DNA from: Christensenella sp. UBA2853
GTDB lineage: Bacteria; Bacillota; Clostridia; Christensenellales; Aristaeellaceae
Assembly (NCBI GenBank): GCA_002350845.1
Contig: DEFL01000012.1
Location: forward strand, 13,929-74,071
Direction of reading: 5' to 3'
DNA: 60,143 nt
This document shows positions 17,381 to 24,989 of this stretch, piece after piece; the stretch's first letter is position 1, and each line of letters begins with the position of its first letter. The position numbers were made by a program, and so were the translations under genes. The notes under the pieces are model-generated. The model was not told the origin of the DNA and searched no databases. It saw only the letters and a list, made by a program, of their open reading frames with translations.

Positions 17381-17698
17381 ATGGAACTGACAATCATGGA
17401 AATGGAACAGGTATCCGGCGGTACGATTGAAGAACTCAATGAGATGATGCGGGCAGCGACGAAAAACACGGCGCTCAGGGTGATCGGGGCGATTGGAAGC
17501 TATGTACCCGGCGAAAACAAGGCCATGAGCTCCAGGATCAAGCGGATTCTCAAAAGCATGAAGATCCAGGCGGAGATCAGTCTTGGATTTGCAGGAACCG
17601 GCCTGTTCCAGGAAAACAACAAGTACACATCCATGGTGGACGGACATCAGATGACCCATCAGGAAGTACTCAGGTGCCTGAGCAGTGCGGAACAGTAA
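17381..17698 (+). CDS. Peptide precursor with a double-glycine leader (bacteriocin/pheromone-like)
   Basis: I start this 105-residue protein at ATG 17381, which follows GGAAGGAGACGGCAGTA; an upstream in-frame start at 17357 would lack a ribosome binding site. The N-terminus MELTIMEMEQVSGG matches the classic leader pattern (LxxxExEQVSGG) cleaved after Gly-Gly by C39-peptidase ABC transporters. The 91-residue remainder begins TIEELNEMMRAATKN, includes a basic helix (SSRIKRILKSMKIQ) and a glycine-bearing stretch (SLGFAGTGLF), and ends CLSSAEQ with a single Cys. It is longer than most class II bacteriocins, and no C39 transporter, immunity protein or modification enzyme is adjacent. It has its own terminator and precedes the ligase 2-acyltransferase operon. 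It might equally be a signal peptide for the nearby GHKL kinase. Confidence 0.6.
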   Translation: MELTIMEMEQVSGGTIEELNEMMRAATKNTALRVIGAIGSYVPGENKAMSSRIKRILKSMKIQAEISLGFAGTGLFQENNKYTSMVDGHQMTHQEVLRCLSSAEQ

Positions 17699-17779
17699 GA
17701 ATCAGCAGACACAGAATCATCAGGAAGCAGAAAAAGACAGCTGCATCTGTCACAAGCCAGCAGAACCCGGCAATGAACG

Positions 17780-17808
17780 ATCAGGAAGAACTGCCTGATT
17801 GTTTTTTT
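17780..17808 (+). terminator. Terminator after the double-glycine peptide gene
   Basis: ATCAGG and CCTGAT flank an eight-base loop, followed by TGTTTTTTT. Confidence 0.7.
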
Positions 17809-17838
17809 GTGCATGCACTCCGCCGGGGCATTTTCACC

Positions 17839-17867
17839 TTGAAAAAACAATCCTTTCATGCTAGCAT
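17839..17867 (+). promoter_or_regulatory. Promoter of the ligase 2-acyltransferase operon
   Basis: TTGAAA, a 17-nt spacer and TAGCAT, with TG one base upstream of the -10. It leaves a leader of about 100 nt. Confidence 0.65.
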
Positions 17868-17976
17868 TTTCAACAACATGGGTCGCGTGGAATCGTACAT
17901 TTTCTGCTCGGACAGCGCCAACTGCTGACCGCTTCTGCTGTATGCCTGCGGACCATAACCACGGGGAGATGCAGAC

Positions 17977-19689
17977 ATGGAAGAAGCAAGGAAACTGTCA
18001 GGCTACCCTTCGATTGATCAGCCATGGCGGAAATACTACAGCGGGGAAGCCCTCAGCGCGCCGCTGCCCCGGTGCACGATGTTTGAGTATGTCTGGGAGA
18101 ACAACAGGGATCATCTTTCGGATATCGCCCTGAGGTATTACGGCACAAAAATCACATATGGAAAACTCTTCGCAGAGATCCGGAAGGCGGCGGACGCATT
18201 GTATGCCATGGGCGTGCGGGCCGGGGATATCGTCACCATCATGTCCATGCACACCCCGGAGGCGGTCTGCGCCATGTACGCGCTGAACTGGATCGGCGCG
18301 GTTGCGAATATGGTGTACCCGACGCTTTCAGGGCAAGAACTGATCCATATTCTGGAAGAGACAGGATCAAAACTGTTTTTTGTACTCGATGCCGTGCTTG
18401 AAAAGGTCGAGGCTGTCCGATCTGAGATTGCGGCGCGGATCATTGTCCTGAGCGTGTCAGATTCCATGCCGGCACTCTTAAAGATTGGATATCACCTGAA
18501 AGCAGGGCGCAGAAAGCAAAAGGATCTGACATGGAGAGAATTCCTTGCAAAGACAGAGGGATCATCGCCTCAGGCAGCAGACAGCGCGGCGCCTGCGGTA
18601 ATGGTGTATACCAACGGAACAACAGGTGTATCCAAAGGGGTCGTTCTGAACAGCGACTGTGTCAACAGTGTGGTTTTCCAATGCATACAGGCAGGAAAAA
18701 ACTATAAACGGAAAGAAACATTCCTTGACAACATTCCCGTGTTTTTTGGGTTCGGCATCAGCATGTTGCATTTGGGGCTGGTGACCGGCATCGAAAACAC
18801 GCTGTGGATCGAGATCACGCCCGAGCAGATCGCGAAGGCGATTGTCCGCATAAAACCCATGCGGTATGCCGGCGGACCCCCGATCGTGGATCCGCTGATG
18901 CGCGCCGCCCGGGGCGACATGAGCTACCTCATCGAATTTACCGGCGGCGGGGAAGCCCTTGCACCTGAAAAGGAAAGCCAGATCAATGATTTTCTCAGGC
19001 AGCACGAGTCGAAAGCAGTCTATACGACAGGATACGGGATGTCAGAGTGCTGTTCGGTTGTCTGCATGCAGCAGAATCATATCTACCGTGCCGGGAGCAT
19101 GGGGATCCCTCTGCCCAGATGCAATGTCCGGGTCATCGATCCGGATACGGGCGAGGACCTTCCGTATGACAGGACGGGCGAACTCTGGTTTTCAGCGCCG
19201 AATATCATGCAGGGATACTGGAAAAACAAGAAGGGGACCGATCAGGTCATTACCGTTGACGATGATGGCGTCCGGTGGCTGCATACCGGTGATCTGGGAT
19301 CTGTCGATGCGGATGGATTCATCTATTACAGCGGCAGAATCAAGAGGATCTATCCGACAGCCGGTATCGACGGCACCACGATCAACAAGATCTTCCCTCA
19401 GCGTATCGAAGAGTGCATCGAATCAGACGACAGCGTTGAACGATGCGGTGTCATCGTTGTTCCCGATGCGGTCCGGGTGAACGCGCCAGTCGCCTTTGTC
19501 CTGCTGAAAACCGGAGCGGCAGGGAATGAACAGCGGCTGAATGAAATCCGGGAACGGATCAGAAAGGAACTCCCAGACCATCTGTGGCCGAAAGCAGTCC
19601 ATATTCTTGAATCCATGCCCATGACCCAGACGGGCAAAATCGATTACCGGGCACTGGAAAAGCTGGCGGAGGAAAGAAGCGGTGATTAA
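17977..19689 (+). CDS. Adenylate-forming ligase 2 (AMP-binding, acyl-CoA synthetase-like)
   Basis: A 570-residue paralogue of ligase 1. It opens LSGYPSIDQPWRKYYSG, the subfamily signature, and keeps the ANL motifs: A3 as TNGTTGVSKGVV near 210, A5 GYGMSECC near 351, A7 WLHTGDLG near 433, A8 GRIKRIY near 452 and the A10 lysine in GKIDYRALE near 553. The A3 loop has Asn where Ser/Gly is usual, and the A5 has Ser in place of Thr before Glu. Its 3' end overlaps the acyltransferase gene by 8 nt, so the activated acyl group may be passed to that enzyme's pathway, either as an acyl-CoA/acyl-carrier thioester or directly. Start ATG 17977 follows GGGGAGATGCAGAC. The substrate is unknown. Confidence 0.88.
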   Translation: MEEARKLSGYPSIDQPWRKYYSGEALSAPLPRCTMFEYVWENNRDHLSDIALRYYGTKITYGKLFAEIRKAADALYAMGVRAGDIVTIMSMHTPEAVCAMYALNWIGAVANMVYPTLSGQELIHILEETGSKLFFVLDAVLEKVEAVRSEIAARIIVLSVSDSMPALLKIGYHLKAGRRKQKDLTWREFLAKTEGSSPQAADSAAPAVMVYTNGTTGVSKGVVLNSDCVNSVVFQCIQAGKNYKRKETFLDNIPVFFGFGISMLHLGLVTGIENTLWIEITPEQIAKAIVRIKPMRYAGGPPIVDPLMRAARGDMSYLIEFTGGGEALAPEKESQINDFLRQHESKAVYTTGYGMSECCSVVCMQQNHIYRAGSMGIPLPRCNVRVIDPDTGEDLPYDRTGELWFSAPNIMQGYWKNKKGTDQVITVDDDGVRWLHTGDLGSVDADGFIYYSGRIKRIYPTAGIDGTTINKIFPQRIEECIESDDSVERCGVIVVPDAVRVNAPVAFVLLKTGAAGNEQRLNEIRERIRKELPDHLWPKAVHILESMPMTQTGKIDYRALEKLAEERSGD

Positions 19690-20638
19690 CAGCTTACGTT
19701 CTTTTATCCATATGCTCCGTCTTCCGAAGCCGGACTATGAAACCTACTGCCGGGAAAAACGCCTGGAGCGGTTTGAAAAGTATGGCGGGCGGGTTCGGCA
19801 TCTGCCCCTCCATGCCCTGGCGCATCGCATCCTGGTCCCTCTGATGAAAGCGGAACTGTATCTCGGCGGCAATCGGCTGACCGTTCTGCGGGATGACCGC
19901 AGACCGACCGTCCGCCCGGTCATCTTCTGCCCGACCCATATCGGCGGCGTGGATATTGAGATGTCCTTCCTTGCAATCAAAAACCCGTGCTGGCTCGTGC
20001 TCGGCGATCCCCGTGAGCTGTATAAGGATATCAATGGCATGATGCTCCAGATGAACGGATGGATCCCTCTGGACGTTCTCGAAAAAGCGGACAGAACAGC
20101 GGCCAAAGCGCAGATGAAAGCCCTGCTTCAAAAGGGCGGAAACCTGCTTCTCTTTCCGGAGGGCGTCCAGAATATCAGCCCGAATGCTCTGCTGGGGCAT
20201 CCCTATGCCGGCGCGGTGGATCTGGCGATCACCTGCGGAGCAGAGATCGTTCCCATAGCGATCGGACGGGACGGAGACAGGTACTATTTCATCCTGGGGA
20301 AAAACATCTCTTATGATGGCTGTGCCTATGAGGAACGCTTCCGTCTGACCGATGAACTGCGGGACCGCATGGCAGCGCTCAAATGGGAAGCCATCGAGCA
20401 TCTTCCCGCGATCCGCAGAAATGAGCTTTCGGATACAGCCTGTGACGATTTTATTCGAAGCATTTTTGATTTGAATGCAGGTGAGTATACCTTCACCGTC
20501 GATGATATCAGGGCAGAGGAGTTCCATCCCAAAGGCATTACGGAGCCGGCAGAGGCGTTTGCGTTTCTGGACAGGCTCATTCCGTGCCGTGAGAATGCGT
20601 TTCTGCTGAACAGGCATCTGTCAGGATTTTCGTACTGA
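19682..20638 (+). CDS. PlsC-type acyltransferase
   Basis: A 318-residue member of the lysophosphatidic-acid acyltransferase superfamily. The HX4D catalytic motif is HIGGVD (near 86), and FPEGVQN (near 158) is the second conserved block that binds the acceptor. IVPIAIGRDGDRYYFILGK fits the region after the active site. It starts with GTG at 19682, overlapping the end of ligase 2, so it is translationally coupled to it. The C-terminal 80 residues go beyond the usual PlsC core. Because a housekeeping PlsC would not be coupled to a ligase, it probably acylates a special lipid or metabolite with the ligase product; that is inference. Confidence 0.85.
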   Translation: MINSLRSFIHMLRLPKPDYETYCREKRLERFEKYGGRVRHLPLHALAHRILVPLMKAELYLGGNRLTVLRDDRRPTVRPVIFCPTHIGGVDIEMSFLAIKNPCWLVLGDPRELYKDINGMMLQMNGWIPLDVLEKADRTAAKAQMKALLQKGGNLLLFPEGVQNISPNALLGHPYAGAVDLAITCGAEIVPIAIGRDGDRYYFILGKNISYDGCAYEERFRLTDELRDRMAALKWEAIEHLPAIRRNELSDTACDDFIRSIFDLNAGEYTFTVDDIRAEEFHPKGITEPAEAFAFLDRLIPCRENAFLLNRHLSGFSY

Positions 20639-20644
20639 GAAGCG

Positions 20645-20680
20645 AAAAGGTGCAGATCGGCGGGTCTGCACCTTTTGTTT
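20645..20680 (+). terminator. Terminator after the acyltransferase gene
   Basis: AAAAGGTGCAGA and TCTGCACCTTTT form a 12-bp stem with an eight-base loop, followed by GTTTG. Confidence 0.8.
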
Positions 20681-20792
20681 GCCTGAACGCTGGAGTCCTG
20701 AAAGGGAAGCGGACATGCCGCCGGGGTGTTTCTGATGCACAGACAAAATGGTTTGCAGCATGTCTTTTTTTGCGTTTTCATTTTCGACCGCG

Positions 20793-20821
20793 TTGCAAAT
20801 ACGGCCTGCATATGCTATGGT
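20793..20821 (+). promoter_or_regulatory. Possible promoter of the membrane protein-amidohydrolase pair
   Basis: TTGCAA, a 17-nt spacer and TATGGT, about 110 nt before the ATG at 20931. Confidence 0.4.
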
Positions 20822-20930
20822 TTCATGGCTTTGAATGGGTTTTCACAGACAGCACGCCCGGAAAAAGATTCCGTGCGGCATTCCGGCGGGGCTGCTCTGA
20901 CAAATACAATCCGACAGAAAGGACAGGCAG

Positions 20931-21629
20931 ATGAACAGGGACTGGATCCGGGATACCGTCACCCGATGGCGGAAGGATTATGATTTCAGAACGCTGATCA
21001 ACTCCGGCTTCTCCATGCTGGCGACGACCGTGTTTGCCCTGTACAACGGGTTTCTGGGCATCTTCCACGATCTGGGATGGAACAGCAGCATCTGCGTGTA
21101 CTACCTGATCCTGGTGCTGATCCGGGCTATGGTGCTGCTCACGGAGACAAGGACCGAAGAAGGATCCTGGGATGCGAAAAAGGGGCAGCGCATCCATATT
21201 GCGGCAGCGGCCCTTCTCCTTTTCCTGAACCTGTGCATGATTGCCCCGCTGGCCCTCATGGTCAAACAGGACAAACCCGTTCACATGACGATGATCCCCG
21301 CCATTGCCATGGCCGCCTATACCACGCTGAAAATCACGCTCGCCTCCGTCAACCTGAAGAAGAAAAAGCGCAGTGAAAACCCGCTGGTGCATTTTCTCAG
21401 GAGCATCAATTTCATCGATGCGCTCATGTCCGTGGCCGCACTTCAGAATACACTGATCATGGTCAACAGCACCGGGGAGAAGGCCGTCTCCATGATCGGG
21501 CTGACCGCCGTGACCAGCGGCGGAATGTGGCTGGGCGCCGTGACACTGGCAGCCTTCGCACTCCGGCGGGCCTGCCGGCAAAGGTCACAGGACTTGGAAC
21601 AGAAGACGGGGACAAAACGGATGGAGTGA
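20931..21629 (+). CDS. Six-helix membrane protein, function unknown
   Basis: A 232-residue protein with five or six membrane helices (NSGFSMLATTVFALYNGFLG; ICVYYLILVLIRAMVLL; IHIAAAALLLFLNLCMIAPL; MTMIPAIAMAAYTTLKITL; IDALMSVAALQNTLIMV; GMWLGAVTLAAFALRRA). The N-terminus is cytosolic and charged (MNRDWIRDTVTRWRKDYDFR) and the C-terminus is a basic tail. I do not recognise a catalytic motif, though the NxGFSMLxTxVFALYNGFLG opening is distinctive. A Shine-Dalgarno-like AGAAAGGACAGG precedes the ATG. It is seven bases upstream of the C26 amidohydrolase gene and likely in one transcript with it. Confidence 0.75.
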   Translation: MNRDWIRDTVTRWRKDYDFRTLINSGFSMLATTVFALYNGFLGIFHDLGWNSSICVYYLILVLIRAMVLLTETRTEEGSWDAKKGQRIHIAAAALLLFLNLCMIAPLALMVKQDKPVHMTMIPAIAMAAYTTLKITLASVNLKKKKRSENPLVHFLRSINFIDALMSVAALQNTLIMVNSTGEKAVSMIGLTAVTSGGMWLGAVTLAAFALRRACRQRSQDLEQKTGTKRME

Positions 21630-21636
21630 GGAACAA

Positions 21637-22341
21637 TTGAAACCGATCATCGGCGTGATGCCGCTGTGGGATGAGGAAAAGGACAGCATCTGTATGCTGC
21701 CGGGATACATGGACGGGATCCGGGAAGCCGGAGGACTCCCGTTCATTTTTCCGCTGACGGAAGATGCAGGGGATCTGGAACGGCTCGTTTCCATGTGCCG
21801 GGGGATCCTCCTGACCGGCGGGCAGGATGTGGCGCCGGAAATCTATCATGAGGCGCCGCTGGAAGGGCTCATTGAAGGGTGCGTCCTGCGCGACCGGATG
21901 GAAAGGATCGTGCTGAAAGCGGCTTTGGAAAGGGACCTGCCGGTTCTCGGCATCTGCCGGGGCATCCAGTTCATCAATGCGGCGCTGGGAGGGACGCTCT
22001 TCCAGGATCTGCCGCTGCAGCATCCATCTGAAGTCTGCCACCGGCAGAAACCGCCGTATGACGAGCCGGCGCACACTGTTCAGGTGCTGCCGGGCACACC
22101 GCTGTCGGACTGCCTGAAAGCAGAGGAAATCTCCGTCAACAGCTGCCATCACCAGGCCGTGAAGGATCTGGCACCGGGACTGGAAGCCATGGCTGTTTCT
22201 CCGGACGGACTCACCGAGGCGCTGTGGAAGCCGGACTGCCGTTTTCTCTGGGCGGTTCAGTGGCATCCGGAATTCTCACATCTGCGGGATGAAAACAGCC
22301 GGAAAATCTTTCAGGCGTTCATTGCATCGGCACAGGAATGA
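21637..22341 (+). CDS. Class I glutamine amidotransferase-like / gamma-glutamyl hydrolase (peptidase C26)
   Basis: A 234-residue protein of the PuuD/C26 type, which hydrolyses gamma-glutamyl amide bonds. The nucleophile elbow is VLGICRGIQFINAALGGTL (Cys near 106), and the His-Glu pair lies in AVQWHPEFSH near 210. NSCHHQAVKDL and GILLTGGQDVAPEIY are the other hallmark blocks of the family. It starts with TTG at 21637 after GGAGTGAGGAACAA; the frame begins at that codon with MKPIIGVMPLW, typical of the family. In a setting with ligases it might release a gamma-glutamyl-protected product rather than act in polyamine breakdown; this is inference. The next gene is a truncated ligase. Confidence 0.88.
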   Translation: MKPIIGVMPLWDEEKDSICMLPGYMDGIREAGGLPFIFPLTEDAGDLERLVSMCRGILLTGGQDVAPEIYHEAPLEGLIEGCVLRDRMERIVLKAALERDLPVLGICRGIQFINAALGGTLFQDLPLQHPSEVCHRQKPPYDEPAHTVQVLPGTPLSDCLKAEEISVNSCHHQAVKDLAPGLEAMAVSPDGLTEALWKPDCRFLWAVQWHPEFSHLRDENSRKIFQAFIASAQE

Positions 22342-22483
22342 AAAAACTGCTGCCGGGCATGCCGGCCTGTCCCTTGAAGTCTGTGCGGCTGATTGGTTCG
22401 GACGGAAAAAAGGTTGCGTGATGTGTGCTTTCCCGTATCATGGGATAAAGGCAATAAAGAATACAGGTGAGGAGGTCATCTGT

Positions 22484-22645
22484 TTGGCAGACAGAACAAC
22501 AGGATATCCTTCCGTGGATAAACCGTGGCTGAAGTATTATACGGAGGAGCAGATCAATGCCGAACTGCCCAAATACAAAATCATTGATTATCTCGAAAGA
22601 CAGAATAAAGGGTATTCGAGTGTACAACGATGTAAATTACGGTGA
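22484..22645 (+). pseudogene. Remnant: N-terminal stub of a third ligase
   Basis: From TTG 22484, with GAGGAGG-like AGGAGGTCATCTG upstream, the product reads LADRTTGYPSVDKPWLKYY, then TEEQINAELPKYKIIDYLER, then QNKGY, matching the first 44 residues of the ligase 1/2 subfamily. The homology stops exactly where the 140-bp repeat begins, and nine foreign codons lead to a stop. The remaining 520 or so residues are missing. It shows that the ligase cluster once continued to the right and was cut by the event that created the repeat. Confidence 0.8.
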
Positions 22646-22769
22646 CTAATTCGTACCAAATTGATTGAAAATGCACTATTTTTCATGATATTAAGAGCAA
22701 TCGGGCAATTCAAGTCCTGTTTCCCGCACCACGGAACCCTTGAGAAATCAAGGGTTCCGATTTTTGTAT
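22630..22769 (+). repeat. Direct repeat A at the left edge of the island (tRNA-Leu 3' end plus terminator)
   Basis: This 140-bp segment recurs at 36861-36999 in the same orientation. Shared blocks include TCGTACCAAATTGATTG, AAAATGCA, and TCGGGCAATTCAAGTCC. At 22709-22731 it carries TTCAAGTCCTGT followed by TTCCCGCACCA, which has the form of a tRNA T-loop, T-stem 3' strand, acceptor 3' strand and CCA end, best matching tRNA-Leu. The matching 5' strands are absent, so it is not a functional tRNA. A perfect hairpin, CGGAACCCTTGA with TCAAGGGTTCCG, and ATTTTTG follow, like a tRNA terminator. Confidence 0.75.
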
Positions 22770-22770
22770 G

Positions 22771-22854
22771 TGCACGGAAGGAACATCCTGGACAGATACC
22801 TATCAGGTGAAGCCCATGGGGATCCTGTCAGCGCCGCAATTGATTATTGATTGA
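22771..22854 (+). pseudogene. Remnant: C-terminal end of a GH106-like glycosidase
   Basis: The frame reads CTEGTSWTDTYQVKPMGILS followed by APQLIID and a stop. It matches the last residues of the intact GH106-like protein at 53151-56294 (TEGVSWTDTYQVRPMGILSA), and the DNA is also close there. Only about 27 codons survive, directly after repeat A. It shows that a paralogue of that enzyme once ended here. Confidence 0.75.
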
Positions 22855-22871
22855 AGGCGGGCTGACGCGGC

Positions 22872-24872
22872 TCACCCCATCCTGGCCTGCATCAGACGGA
22901 ACAGTTCATCGTTATTCAAATGGTTTTCCATATTGAGGATGAGCATGATTCCCGCATCCTCCGGCGCGTCAAGGAATTGACGCTGCCATTTATAAAAATG
23001 CGGACCATCCCCATGATTACGCAGCACACCCATCAGCACGCTCATCAGCCAGGCGGATTGCTTCACATCCGCTTGACAGTCATTGGCGTAAAATAAGTGC
23101 CAGCAGCCATGCTCCCGTTCCCGCATGGCGCGGTCAGCGGCAAGATAAGCGTCTTTGGCCTGGCCGGCGGTATAGAAAGCCCGCAGCCAATCTCCTTGCT
23201 GAGCGAGCAGGAGGCTCTTCATTGCCAGGCAGGATCCTTCATAGGTTTTCAGGAGGAGCTTTGCCTGCATCATGATGCTGTCTTCAAACAGCACGCGTCC
23301 AGGCCCTTGCAGGGCAGGTATCGCAGATTCGCAGGCGCGCAGCAGCGCGGTATAGCCGGTTGCTGCCGTTTCGCATTTTTCCTGATACCAAATGATTTGC
23401 TCCTTCAGCGCCGCGGCATCAACGGCCCATTTCATTCCTTCCGATGGAACGGCAGGGTCCTTCATCCATTGGGAAACCAGCATGCGCGCGCAGTGATTGC
23501 CGAATTGCTCGCCTGCGTGTTCATCTTCATGCTCGCCATAAGCAAGGGCATGCTGATAAAAAGCCCGAAAGCATGCCGCCACAGCAGCGGCATTTTCTTT
23601 TCCGTAATAGCGGCTGCAATAATCCATCAGGTGGGTTTCCGGATCGGCGTCCCCGTCCCGCCAAAGCGCGCTGATAAAATCCAGCGTATAGGTATGGGGC
23701 TTGATGTTGGAGCAGTTGATCAGCCAATAATCCCGAACTCCCAGAGACATAGCTTCCTTCAGCTCCCTGCGTACAAAGCCCGGAGGATTGGGCAGCATAG
23801 TCATCTGCGCGGCGGCCTGCAAATCGTAAAACGAAGCGTGATAGTAAACACCGTGCGCCTCCCGGCTCCCTGCCTGCGGAAGTGCGCGGATGCGGGGATT
23901 ATGGTTTCCCTGCCGCCGGGTCACCATTTTGCCAAAGCCATTATCCGCCCAAATACGGATGATGTCCTTTGGCAAATGAATATACCCCGCTTGATAAAGC
24001 TCCATCACCTCGCCATACAGGTTCGTGCAGCATGGCGCTCCTGGCACGGCCTTCTGCACCATGTCATATTGCCTTTGGATCAGTGAAGAAATGAGCGCAC
24101 CGCGTTTTTCCGGCGTATCATATTGAGGATCATCCACCCAGAACGGGCAGTCCCCCTGTCCGCGAAAGCCAAGATTCCACACCACCTGACTGTTCTTCTG
24201 CTGTTCAATGGCTTCCTGCCAGAGGCCTTCAAACAGTTCCGGATGCTCCGCGTAGGAAGGCGTCAAATCCGGATAGGCCCGTCTGAACATCATCGCGCCT
24301 AAGGGCTCGGCATGATGATGGGTAATATATAACCCAAAGTCCGATGCCAGCGCTCGATACAGATGCGCGTTCTTGTCTGTGCCTGGGATCACCAGGTTGC
24401 CGCCCAGGCGCAGCAGGGCTTCAAAAGCCATTTCCCAAGGCTTTTCCTTGCTTCCGTCCAGCTTCCAGGCATGCAGGAGCACTTCATCATTGATGAACCA
24501 GCCCCGGTAACGCACGGCAGCCGGCTTACTTTCCGCCTGATAATTATCCGGGACAGAGCAGGCTTCCTGCTGTATCAATGGCTGATCGTTCCAGAACCAG
24601 AAAGGCTCTATGCCCAGCAGGTCGAAACTAAGCCGGTACAGGCCATAGATCATGCCCAAATCGTCCCCGGCCAGTATCACAACGCTGCCATTCTCCGCAT
24701 GAATTCGGTACGCTTCCGCAGGCAGGCTCTCCTTCCGCAGCAAGATGGAGGCGCCGCTGTCCTGCCCCGGCAGGCAGCGCTTTCTTATATCCCGCATAAG
24801 CGCCAGACAGGCCCTGTGTACGGGGCCTTTGGCCGGGAAGGGGAAAATGGTGGAAGCGGAAGTGATTTTCAT
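22872..24872 (-). CDS. GH115-type alpha-glucuronidase (putative)
   Basis: A 666-residue protein without a signal peptide, so the substrate would be cleaved inside the cell after import. I start at ATG 24872 because AGGAGGTTCC stands before it. The N-terminal domain (MKITSASTIFPFPAKG; GDDLGMIYGLYRLSFDLLGI) and the barrel opening VRYRGWFINDEVLLHAW are typical of GH115 and related alpha-glucuronidases, which remove glucuronic or methylglucuronic acid from xylan side chains. It is shorter than the 800-1,000 residues usual for GH115. It is the last gene of the sugar-import operon and is separated from the binding-protein gene by a stem-loop and an operator-like palindrome. The exact family is a judgement from memory. 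Confidence 0.7.
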   Translation of the reverse strand: MKITSASTIFPFPAKGPVHRACLALMRDIRKRCLPGQDSGASILLRKESLPAEAYRIHAENGSVVILAGDDLGMIYGLYRLSFDLLGIEPFWFWNDQPLIQQEACSVPDNYQAESKPAAVRYRGWFINDEVLLHAWKLDGSKEKPWEMAFEALLRLGGNLVIPGTDKNAHLYRALASDFGLYITHHHAEPLGAMMFRRAYPDLTPSYAEHPELFEGLWQEAIEQQKNSQVVWNLGFRGQGDCPFWVDDPQYDTPEKRGALISSLIQRQYDMVQKAVPGAPCCTNLYGEVMELYQAGYIHLPKDIIRIWADNGFGKMVTRRQGNHNPRIRALPQAGSREAHGVYYHASFYDLQAAAQMTMLPNPPGFVRRELKEAMSLGVRDYWLINCSNIKPHTYTLDFISALWRDGDADPETHLMDYCSRYYGKENAAAVAACFRAFYQHALAYGEHEDEHAGEQFGNHCARMLVSQWMKDPAVPSEGMKWAVDAAALKEQIIWYQEKCETAATGYTALLRACESAIPALQGPGRVLFEDSIMMQAKLLLKTYEGSCLAMKSLLLAQQGDWLRAFYTAGQAKDAYLAADRAMREREHGCWHLFYANDCQADVKQSAWLMSVLMGVLRNHGDGPHFYKWQRQFLDAPEDAGIMLILNMENHLNNDELFRLMQARMG

Positions 24873-24904
24873 ATGGAACCTCCTGAATAACATCCTGTCA
24901 AATG

Positions 24905-24917
24905 TGAAAGCGTTTCA
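24905..24917. promoter_or_regulatory. Operator-like palindrome before the GH115 gene
   Basis: TGAAAGCGTTTCA resembles catabolite-control (cre) and LacI-family operators. It is 13 nt rather than 14, so the match is partial. Confidence 0.4.
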
Positions 24918-24957
24918 ATAAAACAGGGCGGTACTGCGCAACAGCAGCACCGCCCCG
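24916..24957 (-). terminator. Stem-loop between the binding-protein gene and GH115
   Basis: On the minus strand GGGCGGTGCTG pairs with CAGTACCGCCC around a short loop, followed by TGTTTTATTG. It could be an intra-operon attenuator or mRNA stabiliser. Confidence 0.6.
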
Positions 24958-24989
24958 GCCGATATGCTTCGTTTTCGCGAGAAGCTATT

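Noticed and set aside
22709..22731. Possible tRNA gene
   Set aside because: Only the T-loop to CCA end is present; no anticodon arm, D arm or 5' acceptor strand lies upstream, so it is a 3' fragment.
22630..22769. End of an insertion sequence
   Set aside because: No transposase gene or terminal inverted repeats flank either copy, and the tRNA-like end fits an attachment site better. An IS-derived origin of the first 80 bp is not excluded.
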